A DNA stretch of 64,000 nucleotides from Parasulfitobacter algicola (GTDB taxonomy: Bacteria; Pseudomonadota; Alphaproteobacteria; Rhodobacterales; Rhodobacteraceae), in contig NZ_JABUFE010000001.1 of NCBI RefSeq assembly GCF_013315265.1, forward strand, positions 278,501 through 342,500, read 5' to 3'. Of this stretch, positions 50,110 through 61,751 are shown piece after piece. Both the position numbers and the translations under genes were made by a program. The notes below the pieces were generated by a model. It did no database searches. It saw nothing but the letters and a program-made list of their open reading frames with translations, and was not told the DNA's origin. Position 1 is the stretch's first letter, and the number at the start of each line of letters is the position of its first letter.

Positions 50110-51096
50110 ATGAAAAGTTCGACATTGACCCGCAGGGTCATGATGGTTGCTGCTGCGGCCGCATTTAGTTTCGCAACACCTGTATTGGCCGGGGGGCATC
50201 AGGTTTTAGACAGCATCCACTTTCTTGTACCAGGCGGCGCCGGTGGCGGATGGGACGGAACAGCGCGCGGAACAGGCGAGGCTCTGACAGCATCTGGCCT
50301 GATTGGATCGGCATCTTATGAAAATATGTCCGGCGGCGGCGGCGGCAAAGCGATCGGCTATATGATTGAAAACGCCAACAGCCAACACGATACGTTAATG
50401 GTAAACTCTACCCCTATTGTGATCCGATCTTTGACAGGCGTTTTTCCCTATAATTTCAGTGATCTGACATTGGTCGCCGGAACAATTGGCGATTATGCCA
50501 CGATTGTCGTTGGTAAAGACAGCCCGATCAATTCGATGGATGATCTGCTGGCAACATATCGTGAAAACCCCGGCAGCACGGCTATTGGTGGCGGATCTGT
50601 TCCAGGCGGAATGGATCATTTGGTTGCCGCCATGATCATGAAAGCCGCAGGCGAAGATCCAAATGAGGTGAAATACATCGCCTATGATGCGGGCGGCAAA
50701 GCGATGGCCGCATTGCTTTCAGGCGAAATTGTTGCGCTGTCCACCGGCTTTTCCGAAGCCATCGATCTGGCAAATGCGGGCGAAGTCAAAATCATCGGCG
50801 TTACTGCTGATGAACGCATTTCGACATATGACAGCGCGCAAACCATGAAAGAACAGGGTATCGACATGACATTTGTCAACTGGCGCGGCTTCTTCGCCGT
50901 TCCTGGTTTGCCCGAAGATAAGCTGGCGATGTATCAGGATGCGATTACCAAGATGTACGACACGCCCGAGTGGGAAGAGGTTCGTGCTCGTAATGGATGG
51001 GTCAACATCCACAACTCTGGCGACGACTTTCGCGTGTTTCTTGAAGAACAGGAACAGATCATCGGTGATCTGATGCGCGAACTGGGCTTCCTTTGA
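50110..51096 (+). CDS. tctC: Tripartite tricarboxylate transporter binding protein TctC
   Basis: The periplasmic receptor of the TTT system, 328 residues with a signal peptide (about residues 1-27, ending VLAGG). It has the TctC-type opening IHFLVPGGAGGGWDGTARGT and the loops PIVIRSLTGVFPYNFSDLTL. TctC-like proteins bind citrate or other carboxylates and hand them to TctAB. The SD GGGAGG lies 6 bases before the ATG. It is the first gene of an operon with tctB, tctA, a CoA-transferase and a citryl-CoA lyase. Confidence 0.93.
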   Translation: MKSSTLTRRVMMVAAAAAFSFATPVLAGGHQVLDSIHFLVPGGAGGGWDGTARGTGEALTASGLIGSASYENMSGGGGGKAIGYMIENANSQHDTLMVNSTPIVIRSLTGVFPYNFSDLTLVAGTIGDYATIVVGKDSPINSMDDLLATYRENPGSTAIGGGSVPGGMDHLVAAMIMKAAGEDPNEVKYIAYDAGGKAMAALLSGEIVALSTGFSEAIDLANAGEVKIIGVTADERISTYDSAQTMKEQGIDMTFVNWRGFFAVPGLPEDKLAMYQDAITKMYDTPEWEEVRARNGWVNIHNSGDDFRVFLEEQEQIIGDLMRELGFL

Positions 51097-51181
51097 TATA
51101 AGACCGGGTCCGGTGAAAAGCCGGGCCCTTTTCCATTGGGTCAAAGAACCCAAGGACACCACAATAAGGGGAGGATTGGCG

Positions 51182-51667
51182 ATGGCGTTAGACCGTTGGA
51201 TCGCTTTGATCATACTGATGATCTGCTTAACTTATGGCTATACTGCCTTTTTCACGATGGATGCAAATCTGGCACCCTTCATGCAACGCCGCCCCATCTG
51301 GCCATCAACCTTTCCCAAAGTGTTGGCCGTTCTGTCAATCATTGCCGCGTTGTCCATTTTGTTGGGGTTCGAAAAATCCATTGGCGGGCCCAAAGAAGGT
51401 GACATCAATTATCGGCGCCTACAGGATTACAAGATCGGTCAGGCCGCTATTATACTTGGGTTGATGATTGCCTATGCGCTGTTTTTGCGACCTGCGGGTT
51501 TTCTGGTCTCGACAGTCAGCTTTTTAGTCATCGGCGCCTTTATTCTGGGCGAACGTAGGTTTTTTATTTTGGTGCCAGTTGCCGTCGTGGCGGCAGGTGG
51601 CATCTGGTATCTGGTGCAAGAGGTTCTGGGAATATTCCTACGCCCTTGGCCTTTCTTTCTTGGATAA
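51182..51667 (+). CDS. tctB: Tripartite tricarboxylate transporter small membrane subunit TctB
   Basis: A 161-residue membrane protein with four helices, poorly conserved in sequence as usual for TctB. I chose the ATG at 51182 (MALDRWIALIILMICLTYGY), with AGGGGAGG upstream. The C-terminal half contains FLRPAGFLVSTVSFLVIGAF and ends near a PWPFFLG motif. It lies between tctC and tctA. Confidence 0.9.
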   Translation: MALDRWIALIILMICLTYGYTAFFTMDANLAPFMQRRPIWPSTFPKVLAVLSIIAALSILLGFEKSIGGPKEGDINYRRLQDYKIGQAAIILGLMIAYALFLRPAGFLVSTVSFLVIGAFILGERRFFILVPVAVVAAGGIWYLVQEVLGIFLRPWPFFLG

Positions 51668-51681
51668 TGGGGGGCTAAGAC

Positions 51682-53199
51682 ATGCTTGATGGAATTCTGA
51701 CCGGTCTCAGCACGGCCTTTTCAGTTACGAATATTTTAATGGTGATCGGCGGATGTCTGATCGGCACATTTATTGGGATGTTGCCCGGATTAGGACCGAT
51801 GTCAATCATCGCAATCATGATCCCGGTTGCCATTTCTATCGGTGATCCATCCACTGCGCTGATCCTTTTGGCAGGCGTTTACTACGGTGCGGTTTTCGGT
51901 GGGTCGACGTCCTCTATTCTGATCAATGCCCCCGGTGTCGCATCGACCGTAGCGACCAGCTTTGACGGGTATCCGATGACGCGCGCAGGCAAAGCAGGCA
52001 AGGCGCTGACCGTTGCGGCGATTGCCAGCTTCTGCGGCGGAACGATCGGGGCCATCCTGCTGATGATCTTCGCACCTGCGTTGGCAAGTGTGGCACTGCT
52101 GTTCCATTCAGCGGAATATTTCGCGCTCATGGTCGTGGGGCTGTCTGCCATCGCAGCCTTTGCCGGATCGGGGCAGGTGGGCAAGGCGCTTTTGATGACA
52201 CTGCTTGGGTTGATCATGGCAACCGTCGGGGAAGGCGCATTATTCAACGCACCACGCTTCACGATGGGTATTTCCGATTTGCAGTCCGGGTTTGGTTTTA
52301 TCACTTTGGCCATGGCCATGTTTGCATTACCCGAAGCCCTTTACCTGATCCTTGATCCCAACAGATCAAAAACCGAAGGCGCCAGTGGCGAGATCAAAGA
52401 TCTGCGCATCACCAAGAACGAAGCAAAAAGAATTGCCCCTGTGATCGGGCGTCAGTCTATCCAGGGATTTCTGATTGGTGTTCTGCCAGGGGCCGGTGCA
52501 ACGATTGCATCATTTCTTGGGTACGCCGTCGAACGCAATATCGCATCGAAAGAAGAGCAAGCTGAATTTGGCAAAGGCTCTGTCAAAGGTCTGGCCGCAC
52601 CCGAGGCTGCGAATAACGCTGCCTGCACAGGATCTTTTGTACCACTTTTAACCCTTGGCATCCCCGGGTCTGGCACCACAGCAATTCTGCTTGGCGCATT
52701 GATTGCGTTGAACGTGTCACCCGGACCGCGTCTGATGGTGGATCAGCCTGAAATCTTTTGGGCCGTGATCATATCAATGTATCTTGGCAATGTGATCTTG
52801 CTGATCCTGAACCTGCCGTTGATCCCCTATATCGCTAAGATTCTAACTGTGCCACGCACGTTCCTAATCCCGTTCATTCTGTTTTTCACATTGATGGGTG
52901 CCTATATCGGTCAGAATAATTCGACAGAATTGCTGATCCTTGTTGGCTTTGGCATCTGCGCGACGATCCTGCGGTTTGCCGATTATCCACTTGCGCCCTT
53001 ACTGATCGGCTTCATTCTTGGATCAATGCTGGAAGATAATTTTACCCGGTCCATGGATCTTTACGGCGGTCTGGATTTCATTCTTCAACGCCCCATGACA
53101 ATGGGTCTTTTGGTTATTGCCGCGTCACTTGTCGTATTGCCCAGCTACCGGGCACGTCGCGCGCGCCTGCGTCAGCAGGGTGTGGCTGATGGGGATTGA
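51682..53199 (+). CDS. tctA: Tripartite tricarboxylate transporter large membrane subunit TctA
   Basis: A 505-residue permease with about 11-12 helices. Conserved TctA motifs are present: GMLPGLGPMSIIAIMIPVAI, YYGAVFGGSTSSILINAPG, GVLPGAGATIASFLGYAVE and GIPGSGTTAILLGAL. The two proline-glycine loops form the substrate site. Its 3' end overlaps the CoA-transferase start by 11 bases. Confidence 0.96.
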   Translation: MLDGILTGLSTAFSVTNILMVIGGCLIGTFIGMLPGLGPMSIIAIMIPVAISIGDPSTALILLAGVYYGAVFGGSTSSILINAPGVASTVATSFDGYPMTRAGKAGKALTVAAIASFCGGTIGAILLMIFAPALASVALLFHSAEYFALMVVGLSAIAAFAGSGQVGKALLMTLLGLIMATVGEGALFNAPRFTMGISDLQSGFGFITLAMAMFALPEALYLILDPNRSKTEGASGEIKDLRITKNEAKRIAPVIGRQSIQGFLIGVLPGAGATIASFLGYAVERNIASKEEQAEFGKGSVKGLAAPEAANNAACTGSFVPLLTLGIPGSGTTAILLGALIALNVSPGPRLMVDQPEIFWAVIISMYLGNVILLILNLPLIPYIAKILTVPRTFLIPFILFFTLMGAYIGQNNSTELLILVGFGICATILRFADYPLAPLLIGFILGSMLEDNFTRSMDLYGGLDFILQRPMTMGLLVIAASLVVLPSYRARRARLRQQGVADGD

Positions 53200-54382
53200 T
53201 GGTCCATTATCGGGGGTCCGCATTCTTGATCTGACGAATGTCTTGGCGGGCCCTTACTGCTGCTATCAACTGGCCTTGATGGGGGCTGACGTGACCAAAG
53301 TCGAACGCCCCGGACAGGGCGATTTGGCACGGCAGTTGGGGGCGGATCCGGGCAGAAACCAAACAAACATGGGTCTTTCATTTCTGGCGCAAAATGCACA
53401 GAAAAAATCCATCACGCTGAACCTGAAAACCGATGACGGCCGCGCGTTGTTTCTGAAACTGGTTGCGACAGCTGACGTAGTTGTCGAAAACTATCGCCCA
53501 GACGTGATGGGCCGTCTTGGTCTGGGATATGATGTGCTTAAAAAGACCCAGCCTGATCTGATATACTGCGCAATTTCAGGATTTGGTCAGGATGGACCAT
53601 GGAAAGACAATCCGGCTTATGATCAAATTGTCCAGGGTATCTCCGGTGTTATGTCAATCACGGGCAACGCTGATGATGACCCAACCCGGGTCGGTTATCC
53701 CATCGCGGATACAATTGGCGGCATGACAGCCGCTTTTGCAATATCGGCCGCTTTAAACGAACGCCCGCGTGGTCGAAATATTGACATCTCAATGACTGAT
53801 GCTGTGATTTCAACCATGGGCTGGGTGGTGTCAAACTATCTAATGGGCGGGGTCGCCCCGGCGCGACATGGAAATGAAAACACAACCTCGGCGCCTTCGG
53901 GCACCTTTCGTGTACAAGACGGCATGATCAATATCGCTGCAAATAAACAAGAACAGTGGGAAGCATTGGCAAACCACATCGACCGCACCGACTTGCTGAC
54001 CGACCCCCGGTTTTTGAGCCGCGAAGATCGCAAGGCGAACCGGTTGACCTTAAGAACCGAGATTGAGAAAACCCTTTTGACCCAGACCGCTGCCCACTGG
54101 CTGAAAGGGCTGTCTGAAATTGGTGTACCTGCGGGTTCTGTCATGGGTGTTGATCAGGTTTTATCGTCGGATCAGATAACCGGGCGGTCGTTAATTTCAG
54201 ATAATCTGTACTGTTTGGACGAACCGCTTAGCGTTGTAGGATCGCCCGTGATGATGAATGGGGCCAGACCACAGCCCATAATCGCACCACCGGAACTGGG
54301 GCAGCATAATATGGAAATCTATCAAAATCTGGGCCTGTCCGCCACAGACATTGATGATCTGAAAAAACGAGGGGTCATATGA
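53189..54382 (+). CDS. Class III (CaiB/BaiF) CoA-transferase
   Basis: A 397-residue family III CoA-transferase that moves CoA between acyl groups through an aspartyl-CoA intermediate. It opens IDGPLSGVRILDLTNVLAGP, with VVENYRPDVMGRLGLGYDVL and the likely active-site Asp in GYPIADTIGGM. I chose the ATG at 53189 inside the tctA end; the frame from 53117 adds unrelated residues. With the next gene it could activate imported citrate (or a related acid) to its CoA thioester. The donor CoA, for example succinyl- or acetyl-CoA, is unknown. Confidence 0.88.
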   Translation: MGIDGPLSGVRILDLTNVLAGPYCCYQLALMGADVTKVERPGQGDLARQLGADPGRNQTNMGLSFLAQNAQKKSITLNLKTDDGRALFLKLVATADVVVENYRPDVMGRLGLGYDVLKKTQPDLIYCAISGFGQDGPWKDNPAYDQIVQGISGVMSITGNADDDPTRVGYPIADTIGGMTAAFAISAALNERPRGRNIDISMTDAVISTMGWVVSNYLMGGVAPARHGNENTTSAPSGTFRVQDGMINIAANKQEQWEALANHIDRTDLLTDPRFLSREDRKANRLTLRTEIEKTLLTQTAAHWLKGLSEIGVPAGSVMGVDQVLSSDQITGRSLISDNLYCLDEPLSVVGSPVMMNGARPQPIIAPPELGQHNMEIYQNLGLSATDIDDLKKRGVI

Positions 54383-55143
54383 GCGACGTATCCGATTGGT
54401 GGGAAACATCGATCATTGATATGGAGCCAGGGCGCATTGATATCCGCGGCCACGCCATTCAGGATCTGATCGGTAACCTAAGCTTTTGTCAGATGATCTG
54501 GTTGATGTTGCGAGGTGATATGCCAACCACAGATCAAGCGCGATTGATGGAAGCCGCATTGGTTGCAGGCGTCGATCATGGCCCGCAAGCGCCATCCATT
54601 GCAACAGCACGGATGGCCATCACCTGTGGCGTTGGGCTGCAGTCAGCAATGGCAAGTGCTGTGAACATGTTGGGCGATATCCATGGTGGCGCGGGTGAAC
54701 AGGCGGTTCTGATGTATCATCATCTGCGTGATGCAGGTCAGGATCGTAAAACGGCTTTGCAAAGCTGGATTGATCAACACGGCCCCATTTTACCTGGATT
54801 TGGGCACCGCTTTCATAAACCCGTTGATCCACGTGCGCCCCGATTGCTGCAACTGGTTGCCGAAAGTGCCGCTAATGGCGTGGTGACAGGTGTTTTTTCT
54901 GACATTGCAACTTGGGTCGAAAACCATCTGGCAGAAACGCGCAGCACACCTTTACCGATGAATATCGACGGCGCGACTGCTGTTATTTTTGCCGAATTGG
55001 GTTTTGAGGCGCCATTGGCGCGCGGTCTTTTTTGCCTGTCACGATCTGTCGGCATTCTGGCCCACGCCTGGGAGCAAAAACAGCAAGGCGGACGAAACAA
55101 AGGGCCAACGCCCCCGGACTATCGCTGGACATACAGACCCTGA
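54379..55143 (+). CDS. Citryl-CoA lyase (short citrate synthase homologue)
   Basis: A 254-residue citrate-synthase-fold protein, shorter than true citrate synthase (about 430). The catalytic triad positions are kept: His102 (DIHGGAGEQ), His143 (GFGHRFHKPVDPRAPRL) and Asp197 (MNIDGATA). Short homologues of this kind cleave citryl-CoA to acetyl-CoA and oxaloacetate. The 4-base overlap with the CoA-transferase and the upstream tricarboxylate transporter point to citrate (or methylcitrate-like) catabolism. Activity with another 3-hydroxy-tricarboxylyl-CoA is possible. Confidence 0.85.
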   Translation: MSDVSDWWETSIIDMEPGRIDIRGHAIQDLIGNLSFCQMIWLMLRGDMPTTDQARLMEAALVAGVDHGPQAPSIATARMAITCGVGLQSAMASAVNMLGDIHGGAGEQAVLMYHHLRDAGQDRKTALQSWIDQHGPILPGFGHRFHKPVDPRAPRLLQLVAESAANGVVTGVFSDIATWVENHLAETRSTPLPMNIDGATAVIFAELGFEAPLARGLFCLSRSVGILAHAWEQKQQGGRNKGPTPPDYRWTYRP

Positions 55144-55146
55144 ACA

Positions 55147-55182
55147 AAAAAAGCCCGGCGAAATGATCACCGGGCTTTTTCA
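55147..55182. terminator. Bidirectional terminator at the end of the tricarboxylate operon
   Basis: AAAAGCCCGG (55149-55158) pairs with CCGGGCTTTT (55170-55179), with T-rich sequence to the right and A-rich sequence to the left. It sits between the convergent citryl-CoA lyase and OmpA-domain genes. Confidence 0.88.
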
Positions 55183-55199
55183 TTTATAAGCTATACGTT

Positions 55200-56747
55200 T
55201 TAGAACGGGGATGTCACAACATCGCGCGTCCATACTTCGACCCGACGGTTGATCAAACGACCAAAGAATGTGTCGTTACAGCCAAGCGGTGACATTTCAC
55301 CGTAACCAAGAACCGATGTTCTGACGTTTTGACGGCTATCATTTGACAGAGCCGCCAGAAGAGAGTCGCGAACAGATGATGCACGTTGCGCGCTTAGCTC
55401 TTCGTTCAGGTTTGCCAGACCGATTGAGTCTGTAAAGCCGATGATCAACAGCTCTTTGTTGTCAAACTCACCATTTTCGATCATCTGCGCCAATCTGACG
55501 ATGTCGCCTTCGGCCCGTGTATCCAACCGTGACGAACCTTGTTCGAAACGAAACGTCAGGGACAAACGATCAGCCGACACCAGATCGCGCATCATACCGC
55601 GCACCTGATCCACTGTCACTTCGGCTTCGGATGGTAGAACCGATGCAACAAACCGCAGACCTTGGTTATTGATAGTCAATGACGACACGCCCTGGTCCAC
55701 AAAACCCGCCTCGGCAATCGCATCCTGCGCAGCTTGGGTGCTGGCAAATGTTGCGAAACTATTTGCAAAAGACGATGGGTTTCTGCCGTTTTTATACATG
55801 TAAAGACGGCGTGTCAGCGGATATTCTTCGGTTTTAATGGTAAACGCATTTGGAACGGTTTGAATGCCGCATGTTCCGCGAATAGCCAAAGGTTTTGTAT
55901 CACCAACTGACGAAAAGCTGGTAAACCCAATGCCAAACGGGTCTTGCGAAACCGCTTCGGCAACAGCCTCATTGCTGTCTAGAACTTGCACAGAGGGTGC
56001 AAATCTGGCTTGGGACGGCTGCATTACCAAGTCATTGAATACGGTCGAAATGCCTGCACTTTCTTCAATGGCATAAAGCGTGATCGGCGCATCAGATCCG
56101 CCAAGCTGCGACCAGTTTGTAATACGGCCCGAGAACACATCAGGAATATCTTCTTCGCTGATGGACCGTACCGGGTTTTGCGACGAGGTCACAATAATGA
56201 TGCCGTCCAATGCAAGAATGCTTTCCTGACTACCACCACCCAATGCTTGCGCTTCACCCGGCTGCGCCTGGCGATATGTCAACGCTACATCGGCCTGCCC
56301 ACGGGCAACCGCGTTCAGTGCAGATGCAGAATCCGACGTGCGCGCCACAACTTCTGCAACGTCTGATCCGCTGCTGTCAGACATTTTCAACACAGTCTGA
56401 CTGCCACTTCTTGACTCAGATGTTTCATTTGCACCGATAGTTTTCCCAAAACCGTCCATTAATGCAGGCAGCAAACGATCCTTCAGCAAAGGCGATGCAG
56501 CAACTTGTAGTGGCTCATCAAAACTTGCAGCTGGACACCCTTCGCCAAAACAGTTCACCTGTGACGTCAAAAGTGTAATTTCGCCCAAAACAGTACGGAT
56601 GACATAACGATCACCATCAAAGTTGATTAATTCGCCTGTGACCGAAATCGATTCATCAATCGACGTCAGCGTAACCTTTTCAGCAAAAGCCGGTATGGTT
56701 GTCAGACATAAGGCCAAAGCTGAAGCCAAAGTCGTTTTCTTATTCAT
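55200..56747 (-). CDS. PstS-like phosphate-binding/OmpA-domain fusion protein
   Basis: A 515-residue envelope protein. A signal peptide (about 1-23, ending AFA) is followed by a short beta domain, a PstS-like substrate-binding domain (about 75-335, with GRITNWSQLGGSDAPITLYA and FGIGFTSFSSVG) and a C-terminal OmpA/Pal peptidoglycan-binding domain (about 395-510, with DNKELLIIGFTDSIGLANLN and RINRRVEVW-like RLINRRVEVWTRD). It could anchor a binding protein to the cell wall. Start at 56747 (MNKKTTLASALALC) with GAGGG upstream. A related fusion type occurs across Rhodobacterales. Confidence 0.85.
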   Translation of the reverse strand: MNKKTTLASALALCLTTIPAFAEKVTLTSIDESISVTGELINFDGDRYVIRTVLGEITLLTSQVNCFGEGCPAASFDEPLQVAASPLLKDRLLPALMDGFGKTIGANETSESRSGSQTVLKMSDSSGSDVAEVVARTSDSASALNAVARGQADVALTYRQAQPGEAQALGGGSQESILALDGIIIVTSSQNPVRSISEEDIPDVFSGRITNWSQLGGSDAPITLYAIEESAGISTVFNDLVMQPSQARFAPSVQVLDSNEAVAEAVSQDPFGIGFTSFSSVGDTKPLAIRGTCGIQTVPNAFTIKTEEYPLTRRLYMYKNGRNPSSFANSFATFASTQAAQDAIAEAGFVDQGVSSLTINNQGLRFVASVLPSEAEVTVDQVRGMMRDLVSADRLSLTFRFEQGSSRLDTRAEGDIVRLAQMIENGEFDNKELLIIGFTDSIGLANLNEELSAQRASSVRDSLLAALSNDSRQNVRTSVLGYGEMSPLGCNDTFFGRLINRRVEVWTRDVVTSPF

Positions 56748-56784
56748 TGCCAAATCCCTCATTCTTCGTTTTCGCTTTTGCGAG

Positions 56785-58080
56785 TTACGAACACCCTTTA
56801 CGATTCATACCAACTGATGATGCAAATGCCTCAGACGCCGCGGCGACCTGTGGATCAATAAGTGCAGCATCAGGCTGATAGTAGTCTGTCAATTGAACCC
56901 AACGTCTAGTGAATGAATCCCATTGTTTTACTGAAACAAGCCCTTCGCCAGCATGGTTGGCACAGCTGATTTCGACGCCAGGAATAAATCCTTCCATGCC
57001 CAATTCTTCGAATTTGGCTTCGTCCATTTTCAACTGTTCAAATCCATCCCGAACCATCGAGCGGGTTACATCCGTTGTATCGTGAATTTCCATAGCAAGA
57101 CGAATTGCTTCTGTGGCAAACATCGCCGCCATAACACCCCGGTTGTAAAGAACATCGCCGATATTATTAAGATCGCCGCGCGCTTTGCCAGTTTGATACA
57201 CCAGCATGTTCATATCGTTGAAAATTTTAAAGCTTGTTCCGACAGCGTGGAATGTAACTGCCTTATAACCTTCGCCATATTGGCGCAGCGGCTTGATGTC
57301 GCTTTCGTTTGCAGACCACCAAACACCAATAACACGATCCAGTGGCATACCCATGTTGACTGCTTTTTTCAAAGCGACTTCATTCATGATACCCCAGCCC
57401 CACAGAAGAATGAAATCTGGCTGATACGCCTTCATTTCTTCCCAAGCGGCATCCTGATTTTCGCCAGGGTGATCGATCGGTGCCAATTTCAGTTCAAACC
57501 CTTCGCGCAGGGCAAGTTTTTCCAGTGTCGGGATGGGTTCTTTGCCGTAACCCGAATTGTGGTACATGTGGACAATCTTTTTACCCTGCAGTGATCCCCC
57601 TGAAATCTCTTTCAGATGACGGATTTGTGCGGATGCTGCATGCCAGTAATGCGCCGGAAAGTTAAATGTGTACGGGAACATGCCACCATCGGCAGCTGCA
57701 GTCAGGCCATATCCCATCGTATGCAGCGGTACGCCGCGTTCGTGGACAATTGGGATCAACTTATATGTCAAACCCGTCGACATTGGGTGATAAACAAGTG
57801 CGCCTTTGGCATATGTTTCCTCAAAGCACTCAAGACCCTTGTCAGTGTTATAGCCGTATTCGCATTCTACAACTTCGATGCGCTGACCGTTGATACCGCC
57901 ATCGCGTTCATTCAGCAGCGTCAGATAATCGGTAAATCCGTCCGAATAAGGAACACCACTGCCCCCATAGGGACCCGTTCTGTATGTCAAAGATGGAATC
58001 ACTAGATCTGCCATCACAACAGACCCTGACATCACCAGACCTAAGCACAAAGCGGCCAAACGCCAGCATATCCTACGCAT
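56785..58080 (-). CDS. Branched-chain amino acid-type ABC substrate-binding protein, orphan
   Basis: A 431-residue periplasmic binding protein of the Leu/Ile/Val family (type 1 fold) with a signal peptide (about 1-24). It contains YSDGFTDYLTLLNERDGGIN, IVHMYHNSGYGKEPIPTLEK and GVWWSANESDIKPLRQYGEG. No liv permease or ATPase gene lies nearby, so the membrane part is elsewhere or the protein has a sensory role. I chose the ATG at 58080 (MRRICWRLAALCLGL), with AAGG upstream. Confidence 0.87.
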   Translation of the reverse strand: MRRICWRLAALCLGLVMSGSVVMADLVIPSLTYRTGPYGGSGVPYSDGFTDYLTLLNERDGGINGQRIEVVECEYGYNTDKGLECFEETYAKGALVYHPMSTGLTYKLIPIVHERGVPLHTMGYGLTAAADGGMFPYTFNFPAHYWHAASAQIRHLKEISGGSLQGKKIVHMYHNSGYGKEPIPTLEKLALREGFELKLAPIDHPGENQDAAWEEMKAYQPDFILLWGWGIMNEVALKKAVNMGMPLDRVIGVWWSANESDIKPLRQYGEGYKAVTFHAVGTSFKIFNDMNMLVYQTGKARGDLNNIGDVLYNRGVMAAMFATEAIRLAMEIHDTTDVTRSMVRDGFEQLKMDEAKFEELGMEGFIPGVEISCANHAGEGLVSVKQWDSFTRRWVQLTDYYQPDAALIDPQVAAASEAFASSVGMNRKGCS

Positions 58081-58614
58081 TTCAATACCTTCTTTTCCGC
58101 CACGGATGGCATTTACCGTTCCAAGCCGGCTTTTAACAGCACCAGCCAATTATCATTAATAATGGACTAGTAACGATGTTTTAGACATTTTATTAGCCAA
58201 AATGAGGAAACTATGCCTTCATTTTTTTCTTATTGAATCATATTAAGATACAAATACCCTATGTTTTATTGACTAATATTAAAGTCTGATAGATTTGAAA
58301 TAAGGCAACTATGCGGCAAATGATATCAGATATGTGCCAAATCAATCGTTTTTTTTAACGTGTTTTAAATATGGACTGCTAATCATAGCTAATTCATAGC
58401 GTTTGAAATACGGCCATTTTCTCATTTCCTACAAAGCAAAGCATTTCGGCGCAGGTCGATGTAAGTGTCTTACTTGACCAGATTTACAGTGCTTACACGC
58501 AGTTATTTTACTTGCTAGAAATCTAGATACTTCATTTCACAAAATCTAGTGCATTCGCGTGACAAGCCCCACCAAACCTCGTATAAAATGGCAAAAATAC
58601 GAAGGAAGAGCTGA
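58081..58614. other. AT-rich intergenic region before gyrB
   Basis: 534 bases without a gene, notably AT-rich from about 58150 to 58500. It contains divergent control regions for the binding-protein gene and gyrB and a small palindrome CTAGA-AA-TCTAG (58515-58526). No RNA gene was recognised. Confidence 0.5.
58559..58587 (+). promoter_or_regulatory. Probable gyrB promoter
   Basis: -35 GTGACA (58559-58564), a 17-base spacer and -10 TATAAA (58582-58587), each one mismatch from consensus. The predicted start lies about 20 bases before the gyrB ATG, leaving a short leader with the SD GAAGGAAG. Confidence 0.6.
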
Positions 58615-61032
<2,418 letters not shown>

Positions 61033-61040
61033 TTTTAGTC

Positions 61041-61106
61041 CCAAGTAAGTTTTTCTTTCGTTACAAGTGCTTTCTAATCTGAAAGAAGGCCTTACTTGGT
61101 TCTATT
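61041..61106 (+). terminator. Long hairpin after gyrB
   Basis: CCAAGTAAG (61041-61049) pairs with CTTACTTGG (61091-61099), and inside it TTCTTTC pairs with GAAAGAA around a roughly 18-base loop. A T-rich TTCTATT tail follows. It is the likely gyrB transcript end. Confidence 0.65.
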
Positions 61107-61353
61107 AACGTCGCTGGCAAACTGGGCTTACACCCTTCGATAATCCCGACACCGGCGAGTATCTTACGGGATTTGAACAGTTGGGAATCTAAAGGGATTT
61201 CGCCCGAGGATTACTGGGAGCGGTATTTTGGTTTGGAGGGATATTATGGGCTGCATCGCACGGTTTGTGCGGAAGCTTGCGCGTTGCGCCGTTGCCGCAC
61301 CTGCGAATTCACATTGTTTGCTTCCACAGTGCTTACAACGCTGTTCTACCAAT

Positions 61354-61377
61354 GCAAAAACCCACCCTGAGGTGGTT
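61354..61377 (-). terminator. Terminator of the rRNA operon
   Basis: Read on the minus strand, CCACC and GGTGG form a short GC-rich stem with a TCAG loop, followed by GTTTTT. It lies about 30 bases downstream of tRNA-fMet, the last gene of the operon. Confidence 0.7.
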
Positions 61378-61406
61378 AATAACATGTTGTAATTGCTTGT
61401 TAATTT

Positions 61407-61483
<77 letters not shown>

Positions 61484-61557
61484 CCAAATGCGCTTCCCTA
61501 GTCCTTAGTTTGATTAGGGAGCATCATAAAGAGAGATACATTTGAGTTTCTTACTAG

Positions 61558-61674
61558 GTTTGGCAGTGACCTACTCTCCCACGCCTTAAGACGCAGTACC
61601 ATCGGCGCAACAGTGCTTAACTGCCGAGTTCGGGATGGGATCGGGTGTTTCACTTGCGCTATGACCACCAAACC
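61558..61674 (-). rRNA. rrf: 5S ribosomal RNA
   Basis: About 117 nt. On the minus strand it begins GGTTTGGTGGTCATAGCG and contains the invariant CCCGATCCCATCCCGAACTC segment and the closing GGGAGAGTAGGTC. Ends are estimated from the terminal helix pairing GGTTTGG with its 3' complement. Confidence 0.95.
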
Positions 61675-61751
61675 GAGAAAGAAACTCAAAATCCAAGTCA
61701 AGTCCAATGTAGTGTGTATGCTTTTAATCCGAAGCCTTGCTTCTACTGGAT

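Larger units (their letters stand above)
61033..61406. other. Region between gyrB and the rRNA operon
   Basis: Holds the gyrB terminator hairpin (61041-61099) and the rRNA operon terminator (61354-61377). Between them, about 61108-61300, the plus strand is open and coding-like (SIIPTPASILRDLNSWESKG, then ISPEDYWERYFGLEGYYGLH) but has no start codon with SD, and its frame runs into the terminator. It may be a remnant of an unknown gene. Confidence 0.4.
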
